Shown: positions 34,306 to 43,578, numbered from the stretch's first letter. The stretch is DNA of 64,000 nucleotides from Sanguibacter keddieii (GCF_001064145.1 NZ_JVOJ01000007.1:43548-107547); one strand, 5' to 3'. Numbers and translations: made by a program. Notes: generated by a model not told the origin, from the sequence alone.

Positions 34306-35965
34306 TTTGATAGTGGTGGATGGTGGTCTGCGTGCCGGGGGTGAGGCCGAGCGCCTGGGTGCGGTGGGCCTCGGCGGCAGCCAGGGCGCCCAGTCCCGGA
34401 TCGGACGAGGAGCGCGCGGCGTCCAGGGTGCTTCGGATTTCGTCCACGTACAGCGGCGCGCTGTGCGAGGAGGGAACCGGGTCTTCGGGGTGAGCCGTGG
34501 CCTTGTAGTCGTGGAACCTGACGGTCGTCACGTTGTCCCCGCGGGTCGCGTTCCCGTCTAGACCGGGGACAATGTCGCCCGAGTTTTCGTAGGAGAGGAC
34601 GGGAACGTCGCTGGGCGCAACCGTCGCCGTGGGCGAGCCGGCGGTGACGACCGAGACGACGTTGTAGCGTGCGCGTACGCCCGGATCGGCGGCCAGCTGA
34701 GCCGCCATGATGCCTCCCTGCGAGTGGCCGGCGAACTCGACAGCGTCCTCGGGTGAGATCCCGGCCGCGTCCATGGCTTCCATGACGGCGTTGAGCTGAT
34801 CCGAGGCCATTCCCGCCACGCCCTGCAGGTTGGTCGTCATGTCCTGGGGGCCTGACTGCCCGATGGCGAAGGATTGGGTGCCTCGGATGTCGACGGTCCA
34901 CGAGCGAGTCGTCGTGCCGTCCTCGCCCACCGTCACGTGTTCCTCGATGGCGATCTCTCCGTTGTCCGCGTCCCCTCCGCGCATGTCGACGATGTGCTCG
35001 ATAGTGTCCGCGCTGGTGGTGACGCCCTCGTAGTGGGTATCTGGTGCCGTGTCGGGCATGGCCGCGAGCGCGGCCTGCGTTCGCGCATCGAGAGTGCCGG
35101 ACGGGATATGGGCGGCTGCCTCGTTGTGATGAACACGAGTGTTCCCGTCCGTTCCACGCACGGCGACCCCGTAGCTCGCCCCGTGCCCGCAACCAAAGCG
35201 GTTATACAGGGCGGCCACCCAGGGCGCTGCGAGCGCGGCGATACCGGACGCAGGCTGTGTCGACGTTGAGTTCAGATCCTGGCTCACCCCCTGCCCGGCT
35301 AGTGCCTGTGCGACGCCTCGGAACGCAGGCAGGGAATTCACGTCGAGGGCGAACCTGCCGAGGTCACGCTGGAACAATGCACCGGACTCCTCGTCCCCAT
35401 GCAGAGCAAAAGCGATACCGTCGATCGCGGCGTTCCACAGGTCCCTCCTGCGCATCATGGTCGTCATCCCGGGCATGAGAACCGCGGGTAGCCAGGGCAC
35501 CCCCGCGCTCGCAGATGCGTCCTGAAACTCGTGGTAGAGCGCCCCGCCACCGGTGACCAGGGCACCGGCTGGGAAGATGGCGAACGCTCCGAGACTTCGC
35601 CAGCTAAGCTGCGCCCCCAACGGGCTGCCGGGTACGGCCTCCCACAGGGAAGCGCCGGCCTCCGCGTCCGCGTAGGTGAGGGCCGCGTCCTGCAGCTTCC
35701 AGCGCAGGTCGTCGACGCTGGACTGAAGGGCGTCGAGGGCACTGAGGGCGGCGCTGATCGCACCTACGAGGCCGGCGGCCGTCTCCGGGGCGAAGATCGA
35801 GGCTAGGTCGGCCTCGGTCAGTGCGGCATTCAGCGCGAGGCGCGCGGGGCCGACCGAGAGGTTCTCTTCGTATGTGACGAGGGTGTGCGCGGCGCACAGC
35901 TCGTTGACGTCCACGTGGAAGGAGCCCGAGGAGACGGACACGTGTCGGTTCGGATCGAAGGCCAT
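34283..35965 (-). CDS. Lipase-like alpha/beta hydrolase with N-terminal helical (ESX-type) domain
   Basis: Protein of 560 residues. The first ~130 residues form helices (LDALQSSVDDLRWKLQDA) like the N-terminal part of WXG/LXG substrates; the C-terminal half carries a lipase fold with nucleophile Ser415 in FAGHSQGGIMAAQL, an Asp in ENSGDIVPGL and candidate His residues after it. No signal peptide. Directly downstream of a WXG100 gene (2-base gap), which suggests export as a type VII effector. ATG 35965 chosen; GTG codons 6 and 9 bases upstream overlap the WXG stop. Confidence 0.78.
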   Translation of the reverse strand: MAFDPNRHVSVSSGSFHVDVNELCAAHTLVTYEENLSVGPARLALNAALTEADLASIFAPETAAGLVGAISAALSALDALQSSVDDLRWKLQDAALTYADAEAGASLWEAVPGSPLGAQLSWRSLGAFAIFPAGALVTGGGALYHEFQDASASAGVPWLPAVLMPGMTTMMRRRDLWNAAIDGIAFALHGDEESGALFQRDLGRFALDVNSLPAFRGVAQALAGQGVSQDLNSTSTQPASGIAALAAPWVAALYNRFGCGHGASYGVAVRGTDGNTRVHHNEAAAHIPSGTLDARTQAALAAMPDTAPDTHYEGVTTSADTIEHIVDMRGGDADNGEIAIEEHVTVGEDGTTTRSWTVDIRGTQSFAIGQSGPQDMTTNLQGVAGMASDQLNAVMEAMDAAGISPEDAVEFAGHSQGGIMAAQLAADPGVRARYNVVSVVTAGSPTATVAPSDVPVLSYENSGDIVPGLDGNATRGDNVTTVRFHDYKATAHPEDPVPSSHSAPLYVDEIRSTLDAARSSSDPGLGALAAAEAHRTQALGLTPGTQTTIHHYQTRRITQG

Positions 35966-35967
35966 GG

Positions 35968-36273
35968 TCACCACGCCCCGAGCATGACGAGTTCGGGATG
36001 GAGTTCGGCTGATTCGGTGGACTCGGCGAGGCTGCGCGCGAGGCCGTGCGCCCGCTCCGCGTCAAAGGCGGGGACGAGGTCGAGGGCCTGTTGGATCTGG
36101 TCGAGGAGCGCCTGAGCACCGGCGACGGTCTCGCCGCAGCGTGCCCGGTAGGAGTCACCTCCCACTCCCGTCCACTGCGGGCACGTCGCGCCCGCGAGCA
36201 CCCCGCGCAGGCCGTCGACGAGGCCATGGGCGGCTTGGAGGGACAGACCTGGGCTGGTCGGATCGAGAATCAT
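35968..36273 (-). CDS. WXG100-family protein
   Basis: Protein of 101 residues, the family's usual size: helix, QWTGVGGDSYR turn containing the W-x-G motif near residue 34, second helix. GGGAG site precedes the ATG. Likely the secretion partner of the lipase that follows in the same operon. Upstream lies a pair of DnaA-box-like sites at the same distance as seen before flp. Confidence 0.82.
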   Translation of the reverse strand: MILDPTSPGLSLQAAHGLVDGLRGVLAGATCPQWTGVGGDSYRARCGETVAGAQALLDQIQQALDLVPAFDAERAHGLARSLAESTESAELHPELVMLGAW

Positions 36274-36359
36274 GGTGTCTCCCGTCGTTGGAAGAGTCGT
36301 TGCTTGTCCTCGCACGCTACGCCGCCTCACTGCCCTACCACCAGCCGCGCGGCACTCCC

Positions 36360-36398
36360 TGTGGATAACCGCCTGACACCACCCACCCCTGTGGACGA
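36360..36398. promoter_or_regulatory. Pair of DnaA-box-like sites upstream of the WXG100 gene
   Basis: TGTGGATAA at 36360-36368 and TGTGGACGA at 36390-36398, 30 bases apart, each after CCC or CCCC. They are 87 and 117 bases before the WXG100 start, and also upstream of purB on the other strand. Confidence 0.5.
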
Positions 36399-36515
36399 CA
36401 CGCCCGGAACCGTCGCGCGCACCCCACCCAGCCCCAGCCTCGTACGTTACCCACGCCACGAACCGCCGTACGGACTGGGCGTCCCGATGGCCCCTCGTTC
36501 TGGGAAGATAGGGGT

Positions 36516-37973
36516 ATGAGCGACACGATGACACTCTTCTCCACTGCCCACGGCTATTCGGACCTGGCGGGCGGAGGTGAACCGCTCAGCCCGCTGGACG
36601 GCCGCTACCGCGCGGTCGCCGCGCCCCTGGCGAACTACCTGTCCGAGGCGGGCCTGAACCGCGCGCGCGTCCACGTCGAGATCGAGTGGCTGATTTTCCT
36701 GCTCGACAACTCGGTCCTGCCGGGTGCCCCGACGCTGACCGACGCTGAGCGCGACTACCTGCGCGCGCTCCCCCGTGATTTCGGCGCCGATCACATTAAG
36801 CGCCTGGGCGAGTTCGAGGCCGTCACCCGCCACGACGTCAAGGCCGTCGAGTACCTGATCGGCGAATACCTTCAGGCTGCCTCCGACAAGCTGGGCGAGG
36901 GTACGAATCTGCCGTCGCTGCGCGAGGTCGTCCACATCTTCTGCACCTCCGAGGACATCAACAACCTGGCGTACGCGCTGACCATCAAGGCGGCGACCGA
37001 GCAGGTGTGGCTGCCCGCGATCCGCGCTCTCCTGGATCGTCTGCGCGGCCTCGCCGAGGCCGGTGCGGCCGTCCCGATGCTGGCGCACACGCACGGCCAG
37101 CCGGCGACGCCGGTGACGATCGGCAAGGAGATGGCGGTGTTCGCGCACCGTCTGTCCCGTCAGATCAAGCGCGTCGAGGCCACGGAGTACCTGGGCAAGA
37201 TTAACGGCGCGACGGGCACGTGGGCCGCGCACGTCGTGTCGGTGCCGGGCGCGGATTGGCCGACGCTGGCCCGCTCGTTCGTGGAGGGCCTGGGCCTGAC
37301 GTGGAATCCGCTGACGACGCAGATCGAGTCGCACGACTGGCAGGCGGAGCTGTACTCGGACGTGGCGCGCGCGGGCCGTATCGCCCACAACCTGGCGACG
37401 GACGCGTGGACCTACATTTCGATGGATTACTTCCACCAGAACCTGGCGGCGCAGGGTTCGACGGGCTCGTCGACGATGCCGCACAAGGTCAACCCGATCC
37501 GCTTCGAGAACGCGGAGGCGAACCTGGAGGTGTCGAACGCGCTGTTGGATTCGCTGGCGTCGACGCTGGTGACCAGCCGCATGCAGCGCGACCTGACGGA
37601 TTCGACGACGCAGCGCAACGTGGGCGTCGCGTTTGGTCACGCGGTGTTGGCCTACGACAACCTGGTGCGCGGCCTGGATGGCATCGAGATCAACGCGGCG
37701 CGTATGGCGGCCGACCTGGACGCGAATTGGGCGGTGCTCGGCGAGGCCGTCCAGCAGGCGATGCGCGCTGCCGCGATCGCGGGCGCGACCGGCATGGCGA
37801 ACCCGTACGAGCGCCTCAAGGAGCTGACGCGCGGCCACGAGGTGGGCGCGGAAGACATGCGTGAGTTCATCGCGGGCCTGGGTCTGCCGGCCGAGGTGGA
37901 GGAGCGCCTCCTCGCGCTGACCCCCGCGACCTACATCGGCCTGTCCGAGCGCCTGGCGCGCTGGGAGGCCTGA
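36516..37973 (+). CDS. purB: Adenylosuccinate lyase
   Basis: Enzyme of 485 residues that splits adenylosuccinate to AMP and SAICAR to AICAR in purine synthesis. Opening LSPLDGRYR, THGQPATPVTIGKEM, and the signature GSSTMPHKVNPIRFENAE identify it. ATG 36516 follows a weak AGGGG. Single gene, terminated by the hairpin at 37987. Confidence 0.96.
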   Translation: MSDTMTLFSTAHGYSDLAGGGEPLSPLDGRYRAVAAPLANYLSEAGLNRARVHVEIEWLIFLLDNSVLPGAPTLTDAERDYLRALPRDFGADHIKRLGEFEAVTRHDVKAVEYLIGEYLQAASDKLGEGTNLPSLREVVHIFCTSEDINNLAYALTIKAATEQVWLPAIRALLDRLRGLAEAGAAVPMLAHTHGQPATPVTIGKEMAVFAHRLSRQIKRVEATEYLGKINGATGTWAAHVVSVPGADWPTLARSFVEGLGLTWNPLTTQIESHDWQAELYSDVARAGRIAHNLATDAWTYISMDYFHQNLAAQGSTGSSTMPHKVNPIRFENAEANLEVSNALLDSLASTLVTSRMQRDLTDSTTQRNVGVAFGHAVLAYDNLVRGLDGIEINAARMAADLDANWAVLGEAVQQAMRAAAIAGATGMANPYERLKELTRGHEVGAEDMREFIAGLGLPAEVEERLLALTPATYIGLSERLARWEA

Positions 37974-37986
37974 GCTCTATCGGTTG

Positions 37987-38023
37987 GGGCGGCGGGTGCG
38001 CGGTTGGTCCGCGCCTCGCCGCC
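37987..38023. terminator. Terminator between purB and the convergent gene
   Basis: GGGCGGCG...GTGCGCGG pairs with TCCGCGC...CGCCGCCC, followed by TTTGTC on the plus strand. Confidence 0.7.
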
Positions 38024-38071
38024 CTTTGTCGTTACTCAGCTGTATCGACGAGGCCGACTCTCGTCGACCGG

Positions 38072-38719
38072 TCACGGCCTCCAGGCGGGGTCGCACTCGG
38101 GCGCGCCGTAGCGGTCGTAGAGCTCGTCGGGGCGCGCGATCTCGTCGGCGAAGCCGAGGGCGCTCATGTCGACGACGGTGTCGGTCTGCGCGCCGGGGGC
38201 CTCGAGGTCGTCGGCGTCGTCGTGGGCGACGAGGACTCGGGCGCGCACGCTGACCGGTGCCATTTCGGGATTGTTCCAGGTCGCGCGGGTGATCGCATCG
38301 AGGGCGCGCGTCGCTGCCTCGCGCTCGGACAGCGCGTCCGAGGAGGTCACGACAACGTCGATGGACACGAGGGAGGGGCGCCCGAAGCCTTCGCCAACCT
38401 CGACGTGGACGGCGCGGCGGGGCGCGTGCGCGTCCCCGTGAGCGTCCCCGGCCTCGTGCGCACGCACAGGGAAGTCCGACTCGAGAGCGGTGGTTGCGAG
38501 GTCCACGAAACGCTGCGTGCGCCCGGTGCCCCTCGTCGAGGACAGGGCGCGCCACGCGATGCCCGCGCCCAGGGCACCCACGCCGAGCGCGCCGATCATG
38601 AGGGGCCCGGCGATCTGCGGGAGCCGACCGCGCAGGCCCGCGGAGGTCGCCTTGTTGACGGGGGTCGAGACGCGCATCCATCGGCGCACCTCGCGCAGGG
38701 GGGCGTTGGGGTCGGTCAT
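38072..38719 (-). CDS. Single-span membrane protein of unknown function
   Basis: Protein of 215 residues: basic cytoplasmic start, one hydrophobic segment (PLMIGALGVGALGAGIAW, about 40-57) and a mostly acidic outside domain with strands and helices. No family recognised. ATG overlaps the stop of the upstream lipase gene (ATGA), so the two work together. The HEAGD stretch is encoded by an exact copy of the dispersed word. Confidence 0.75.
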   Translation of the reverse strand: MTDPNAPLREVRRWMRVSTPVNKATSAGLRGRLPQIAGPLMIGALGVGALGAGIAWRALSSTRGTGRTQRFVDLATTALESDFPVRAHEAGDAHGDAHAPRRAVHVEVGEGFGRPSLVSIDVVVTSSDALSEREAATRALDAITRATWNNPEMAPVSVRARVLVAHDDADDLEAPGAQTDTVVDMSALGFADEIARPDELYDRYGAPECDPAWRP

Positions 38720-40197
38720 GACCTGTCCTTTCTGAGGGAGGAGAGGGCGGAAGCGATGCGCGCCGGGAGGGCCGCGCGGCGCCTGGCTCGGGCGACGCGG
38801 GGCAGGCGGGGGGCCGTGACCGCGTAGTCGACCGGGTAGGTGGCGGGTTCGAAGGAGCTGGCGCGTTCAAGCGCGGCGACCGTGTCCCACGTGCTCTCGG
38901 GGGTGGGGGTCAGGATGTCCTGCCAGATCTCGTAGTGCATGACGCGGGTGTCCTCGCCCGGGGTGGGCAGGAAATCCTGCAGGGCCGTCATCGCCAAGGC
39001 CAGCCGGCCCCACGGGTTCACGCGGACCTTGCGCTCGAGGAGGCGCACGGTCTCCGTGTACGTCGAGGAGGAGTGCGCGTAGTAGAGGGGGCGGGTACGG
39101 GGCCTCACGAGGCTTCGTCCGGCGGTGACGCGCCGGTCGGGGGCGCGGTCGGGCGAGCCGTCGAGGCTCGGCATGACGTCCTGGTCGTGGTAGACGGCGA
39201 CGGTCACCACGTCGGGGCGCACGCGAATGCGCCGGTTCGGGCCGCCCGTGGACAGGATGCCGGCGACGTTGATCCCGGCCTTGTGCGGAGGGACGGAGGC
39301 GAGGGCGGCGGCGACGATCCCGCCCTGGGAGTGGCCGCAGATGAGGACGGGCTCGCGCGCCCACCGGTCGGCGGGCACGCCGTCGCGTTCCATGGCGGCG
39401 TGCAGCGCGCGCACGACGCCGACGCTCATCGAGGCCTCCAGGCCGAGCATGAGGCGAATGTTCGTCTCCACGTCGGCGGGGTTGTTCGTGGAACGCCACG
39501 TCATGGACTCGGTGCCGACCAGCGAGAGGAGCCAGCGGCGGGCCTCACCGTCGCCGACGCGGGTGATCTTGACGGCCGGGCCGATCGTGCGCGACCAGTA
39601 GAGCTCGTCGATGTCGGCGCACATGTCGGAGAGCAGCGCGGGTGCGTCGACGCGGCGGATCTGGGCCTCGGGGTGGCCGGGCAGCGGGTCCTGGAAGGCG
39701 GGGTCGGCATCGGAGTCGCGCAGCAAGGCGACGTGGACCTCGCCGCCGCGCAGGGCACCCACGGCCGTGCCGATCGTCAGCATGCCGGTCATGAGGGCGT
39801 CGTATCCGCGCCTGGGGATGAGGGGCAGCATGCGGGCCATGCGCCCGTCCCTGTCCGCGCCGACGGCGACGACCGCTCGCGCCCACGCGCGCCCCACGGT
39901 CGCGGTGCGCCGGGCGACGTGTGAGAGGGAGCGGATGAGGAGGGTGTCGAGGCCGGGGGTATCGAAGAAGATGCGCTGCGACTTTTCGCTGATCGCGGTT
40001 CCCATGTCGTCGGAGAGGGAACGCGCGCGGGCGCGCACATCCTGCGGCAGAGCGGAGACGTCCGCGAGCGCGCCGACGGCGACCGTGGCCGCGAGGGCGG
40101 GCAGGACGGGGGCGACTTTAAGGCGCAGGTAGAGGCCTGGGTAGGCCTGGGGGACGCGGCGGATCGCGCGGTAGTGCCGGCGCGGGCGTCGCTTCAT
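38716..40197 (-). CDS. Lipase-like alpha/beta hydrolase
   Basis: Protein of 493 residues with an Arg-rich start, one hydrophobic segment near 28-48, and a C-terminal alpha/beta hydrolase fold with nucleophile Ser290 in ICGHSQGGIVAAALA. The elbow is almost the same as in the 34283 product (GHSQGGI). AGGAGG site before the ATG. First gene of a two-gene operon with the 38072 gene. Substrate unknown. Confidence 0.8.
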   Translation of the reverse strand: MKRRPRRHYRAIRRVPQAYPGLYLRLKVAPVLPALAATVAVGALADVSALPQDVRARARSLSDDMGTAISEKSQRIFFDTPGLDTLLIRSLSHVARRTATVGRAWARAVVAVGADRDGRMARMLPLIPRRGYDALMTGMLTIGTAVGALRGGEVHVALLRDSDADPAFQDPLPGHPEAQIRRVDAPALLSDMCADIDELYWSRTIGPAVKITRVGDGEARRWLLSLVGTESMTWRSTNNPADVETNIRLMLGLEASMSVGVVRALHAAMERDGVPADRWAREPVLICGHSQGGIVAAALASVPPHKAGINVAGILSTGGPNRRIRVRPDVVTVAVYHDQDVMPSLDGSPDRAPDRRVTAGRSLVRPRTRPLYYAHSSSTYTETVRLLERKVRVNPWGRLALAMTALQDFLPTPGEDTRVMHYEIWQDILTPTPESTWDTVAALERASSFEPATYPVDYAVTAPRLPRVARARRRAALPARIASALSSLRKDRS

Positions 40198-40307
40198 GTC
40201 CCCTCCTTACCTATGTGCTGCCTCCACCCTACGGTGGGCCGGGCCTGGGCGCGCCGCATTGGGGGATGCGTGTCGCCACCCCCACAGCGCTCGTTGACGA
40301 CACCCCT

Positions 40308-40335
40308 TGACACCCATACCCCCTAGGGGTACCAT
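40308..40335 (+). promoter_or_regulatory. csoR promoter with CsoR operator in the spacer
   Basis: TTGACA at 40308-40313 and TACCAT at 40330-40335, 16-base spacer that holds ATACCCCCTAGGGGTACC, a G/C-tract near-palindrome of the kind CsoR binds. Transcription would start about at the ATG (40343), giving a leaderless message. Confidence 0.7.
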
Positions 40336-40342
40336 CAGCACT

Positions 40343-40633
40343 ATGAGCAACGAACACGGCTACCACGGCAACACCGAGAATCATCTCGCGCGCCTGCGCC
40401 GCATCGAGGGCCAGGTGCGCGGCCTGCAGCGCATGATCTCGCAGGGCGAGTACTGCATCGACATCCTCACGCAGGTCTCCGCCGTCCAGTCCGCGCTCGA
40501 TTCGGTCGCAGTCAACCTGCTCAAAGACCACATGAACCACTGCGTCGTCACGGCGGCGCGCGAATCCGACGAGGCCGCGCAGGCCAAAGTCGACGAGGCG
40601 GCCGCGGCCATCGCGCGCCTCATCAAGTCCTAA
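40343..40633 (+). CDS. csoR: Copper-sensing repressor CsoR
   Basis: All-helical repressor of 96 residues. The Cu(I) ligands Cys38, His63 and Cys67 (GEYCID, HMNHC) match Cys36/His61/Cys65 of M. tuberculosis CsoR. It should release DNA when copper binds. ATG 40343 chosen over an upstream in-frame codon at 40307 that would lie within the promoter. First gene of csoR-copZ-copA. Confidence 0.92.
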   Translation: MSNEHGYHGNTENHLARLRRIEGQVRGLQRMISQGEYCIDILTQVSAVQSALDSVAVNLLKDHMNHCVVTAARESDEAAQAKVDEAAAAIARLIKS

Positions 40634-40648
40634 CAACAAGGAGAAACC

Positions 40649-40894
40649 ATGACCACCGAGATCGATCGCACCATTGAGCTGTCCGTCGACGGCATGACCT
40701 GCGGCCACTGCGCGATGAGCGTCAGCGAGGAGCTGAGCGAGATCCCCGGCGTGAAGAACGTCGACGTGATCCTCAACTCGGGTGCCACCTCCAAGGTGAC
40801 GGTCCTGACCGACACCCCCCTGGACGACGCGGCGCTGAGCGACGCGGTCTCCGAGGCCGGCTTCACGCTGGTCGGCATCTCGCGCGACTTCTGA
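40649..40894 (+). CDS. copZ: Copper chaperone CopZ (HMA domain)
   Basis: Protein of 81 residues with the heavy-metal-associated fold and metal site GMTCGHC (Cys18, Cys21). Carries Cu(I) to the exporter encoded next. AAGGAG site; 15 bases after csoR. Confidence 0.9.
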   Translation: MTTEIDRTIELSVDGMTCGHCAMSVSEELSEIPGVKNVDVILNSGATSKVTVLTDTPLDDAALSDAVSEAGFTLVGISRDF

Positions 40895-40913
40895 GGTTTT
40901 CCACGCCTCAACG

Positions 40914-40943
40914 ACGAGGCCGGGGCACCTCCCCCGGCCTCGT
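40914..40943. terminator. Hairpin between copZ and copA
   Basis: ACGAGGCCGGGG pairs with CCCCGGCCTCGT followed by TTTCCTTT. Two exact inverted copies of the dispersed word form the stem. Likely a partial terminator inside the operon. Confidence 0.75.
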
Positions 40944-40960
40944 TTCCTTTCGCCCGATAC

Positions 40961-40978
40961 ATACCCCCGGAGGGTACC
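40961..40978 (+). promoter_or_regulatory. Second copper operator overlapping the copA ribosome site
   Basis: ATACCCCCGGAGGGTACC closely resembles the csoR operator (ATACCCCCTAGGGGTACC). Its right half contains GGAGGG, the ribosome site of copA, so repressor binding and translation start share the sequence. Confidence 0.6.
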
Positions 40979-40979
40979 T

Positions 40980-43562
40980 ATGTCCACTGATTCCATGACG
41001 CACGACCACACAGCTACCGCCTCCCCTTCTCCTGAGGTCACCCCGGCCTCAGCCCCCACCCCCCAGGTCGGCGAGGGCACCCGCGCCCACGCCGTCGATC
41101 TGCGCCGCCGCCTCATCGTCTCCGCGCCCCTCGGCATCCTCGCGATGGTTCTGTCGATGGTTCCCGCGTGGCAGTTCACGGGGTGGCAGTGGGTCGTCGC
41201 GGCGGCCTCGATCCCGGTCGTCACGTGGGGGGCGTGGCCCTTCCACCGGGCGGCCTTCGCGGCGGGTCGCCACGGGTCGACGACGATGGACACGCTCGTC
41301 TCCCTCGGCGTCATTTCCTCCACGCTGTGGAGCTGGTGGGCCCTCCTGTGGGGCGGTGCCGGAATGCTCGGCATGCGCATGCAGATGAGCCTGATCCCGC
41401 GCGCGGCGCACGCCGGCCACGCGGAGATCTACTTCGAGGGCGCGTGCATGATCGTCGTGTTCCTGCTGACGGGCCGCTACCTGGAGGCGCGCGCACGCTA
41501 CCGCGCGGGCGACGCGCTGCGCTCACTGCTAAGCATGGGCGCGAAGGAGGCGACACTCGTGAGCGTCGACCCCGCCACGGGCGAGCGCACGGAGAGCGTC
41601 GTGCCCGCCTCGTCCCTGCAGGTCGGGGACCTCTTTGCGGTGCGCCCGGGCGAGAAGGTGGCGACCGACGGCACAATCGTCGAGGGCTCCTCAGCCCTGG
41701 ACACCTCGCTCCTCACGGGCGAATCCGTGCCCGTGGACGCCGCCCCCGGCGACGCCGTGACGGGCGCGACCGTCAACACGTGGGGCTCCCTGCTGGTGCG
41801 CGCCACCCGCGTCGGATCCGACACGACGCTCGCGCAGATCGGGCGCATGGTCGCCGAGGCCCAGGCCGGCAAGGCCCCCGTCCAGCGCCTCGCGGACCAG
41901 ATTTCGGGCGTGTTCGTCCCGATCGTCATCGCAGTCTCCTTGCTGACGCTGATTGGCTGGCTCCTCGCGGGCGGCGGCGTGCAGGCCGCGTTCACGGCGG
42001 CCGTCGCCGTTCTGGTCGTCGCGTGCCCGTGCGCGCTCGGCCTGGCCACGCCCACCGCGATCCTCGTCGGGTCGGGGCGTGCCTCGCAGCTCGGCATCCT
42101 CATCAAGAACGCGGAAATCCTCGAGCAGACGCGCTCGATCGACACCATGCTCCTGGACAAGACGGGCACGGTGACCACGGGCGTCATGTCCCTCGAGTCG
42201 GTCGCGGTCGCTCCCAGCGCGGGCGGCTCCCCTGAGGTGGACGAGACCTCGGCCCTATCGCTCGCCGCCTCCGTCGAGTCCCTCTCCGAGCACCCCGTCG
42301 CCCGCGCGATCACGTCGGGCGCCGCGGACCGTGGCCTGTCGCTGGAGTCCGTGACCGCGTTCGCGAACCAGCCCGGACTCGGCGTCGTCGGCCTCACCGC
42401 CCGCGGCGGCGTGCTCGTCGGCCGCCCGTCGTGGCTCGCATCCCTGGGCATCGACGTGCCCGCTTCCCTTCTCGACGCCGTGCGCGAGGCCGAGGCCTCG
42501 GGTGCATCCGCCGTCGTCGCGGCTCTCGCGCCGAACCTGGGTTCCGCTGCATCCTCCTCCCCGGAGCCGGCAGCCGCCACGCCCGAGGCGCCCGCGTCCA
42601 TCACACTGCCCGGCCCCGACGCCAAGCTGCCCCTCGCGACGCTCACCATGAGCGTGGGCGGCATGACCTGCGCCTCCTGCGTGCGCCGCGTCGAACGCAA
42701 GCTCGGCAAACTCGACGGCGTCAAGGCCGAGGTCAACCTCGCCACCGAATCCGCTCGCATCACACTCACCGCCCCGCACAGCGACGAGGAGCTCGAGGCC
42801 GTCGTGAATGCCGCCGGCTACACGGGCACCATCACCTCCCGTTCTGACGCCGCGACCGCCGATGGCGCACCCGCCTCCGGCGACAGCGCGACCGGGGATA
42901 CCGGTACCCCCACCCAACCGGGCACCACCCCGGGCGCGGGTGAGAGCGAGGGGGCCCCGGCCTCGTCCCTGGTGATTCCCGAGCGCGTCGAGGGCCGCGC
43001 GATCGCGGCGCTCGTCGTGCGCGACACGGTCAAGGAGTCCTCCGCGGATGCGATCGCCCAGCTGCGCGAGCTCGGTATCGAGCCGATCCTGCTGACGGGC
43101 GATAACGAGGCGGCGGCCCGCCACGTCGCGGGTCAAGTCGGGATCGAGCGCGTCATCGCGGGGGTCCTGCCCGACGGCAAGCGCGACACGGTCGCCTCCC
43201 TTCAGGCCGAGGGCCGCACGGTCGCGATGGTGGGCGACGGCGTGAACGACGCGGCCGCCCTCGCGCAGGCGAGCACGAAGGGCCTGGGCATCGCGATGGG
43301 CTCGGGCACGGACGTGGCGATTGAGGTAGCGGACATGACGCTCATGAACTCGTCTCTGACCTCGGCGGCGACCGCAATTCGGGTGTCGCGTCGGACGCTG
43401 CGCATCATCAAGGAAAACCTGTTCTGGGCCTTCTTCTACAACGTGCTGATGGTGCCACTCGCGATCGCAGGCCTGCTCTCCCCCATGCTGGCGAGCGCCG
43501 CGATGGCGTGCTCGTCCGTGTTCGTGGTCCTCAACTCGCTGCGCCTGCGCACAGCCAAGTAG
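40980..43562 (+). CDS. copA: Copper-exporting P1B-type ATPase CopA with internal HMA domain
   Basis: Protein of 860 residues. TGES 247-250, CPC 349-351 in VVACPCALGLATP, DKTGT 393-397, SEHP 436-439, and GDGVNDAAAL near 745 show a complete Cu(I) pump. There is no N-terminal metal domain. Instead one HMA domain (GMTCASC, about 554-620) sits inside the nucleotide-binding domain, between the strand ending VVAAL and the strand beginning AIAALVVRDTVK, with Ala/Pro/Gly linkers on both sides. The second linker (GAPASS) is encoded by an exact copy of the dispersed word. Confidence 0.93.
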   Translation: MSTDSMTHDHTATASPSPEVTPASAPTPQVGEGTRAHAVDLRRRLIVSAPLGILAMVLSMVPAWQFTGWQWVVAAASIPVVTWGAWPFHRAAFAAGRHGSTTMDTLVSLGVISSTLWSWWALLWGGAGMLGMRMQMSLIPRAAHAGHAEIYFEGACMIVVFLLTGRYLEARARYRAGDALRSLLSMGAKEATLVSVDPATGERTESVVPASSLQVGDLFAVRPGEKVATDGTIVEGSSALDTSLLTGESVPVDAAPGDAVTGATVNTWGSLLVRATRVGSDTTLAQIGRMVAEAQAGKAPVQRLADQISGVFVPIVIAVSLLTLIGWLLAGGGVQAAFTAAVAVLVVACPCALGLATPTAILVGSGRASQLGILIKNAEILEQTRSIDTMLLDKTGTVTTGVMSLESVAVAPSAGGSPEVDETSALSLAASVESLSEHPVARAITSGAADRGLSLESVTAFANQPGLGVVGLTARGGVLVGRPSWLASLGIDVPASLLDAVREAEASGASAVVAALAPNLGSAASSSPEPAAATPEAPASITLPGPDAKLPLATLTMSVGGMTCASCVRRVERKLGKLDGVKAEVNLATESARITLTAPHSDEELEAVVNAAGYTGTITSRSDAATADGAPASGDSATGDTGTPTQPGTTPGAGESEGAPASSLVIPERVEGRAIAALVVRDTVKESSADAIAQLRELGIEPILLTGDNEAAARHVAGQVGIERVIAGVLPDGKRDTVASLQAEGRTVAMVGDGVNDAAALAQASTKGLGIAMGSGTDVAIEVADMTLMNSSLTSAATAIRVSRRTLRIIKENLFWAFFYNVLMVPLAIAGLLSPMLASAAMACSSVFVVLNSLRLRTAK

Positions 43563-43578
43563 TCGCACGAACGGCAAT

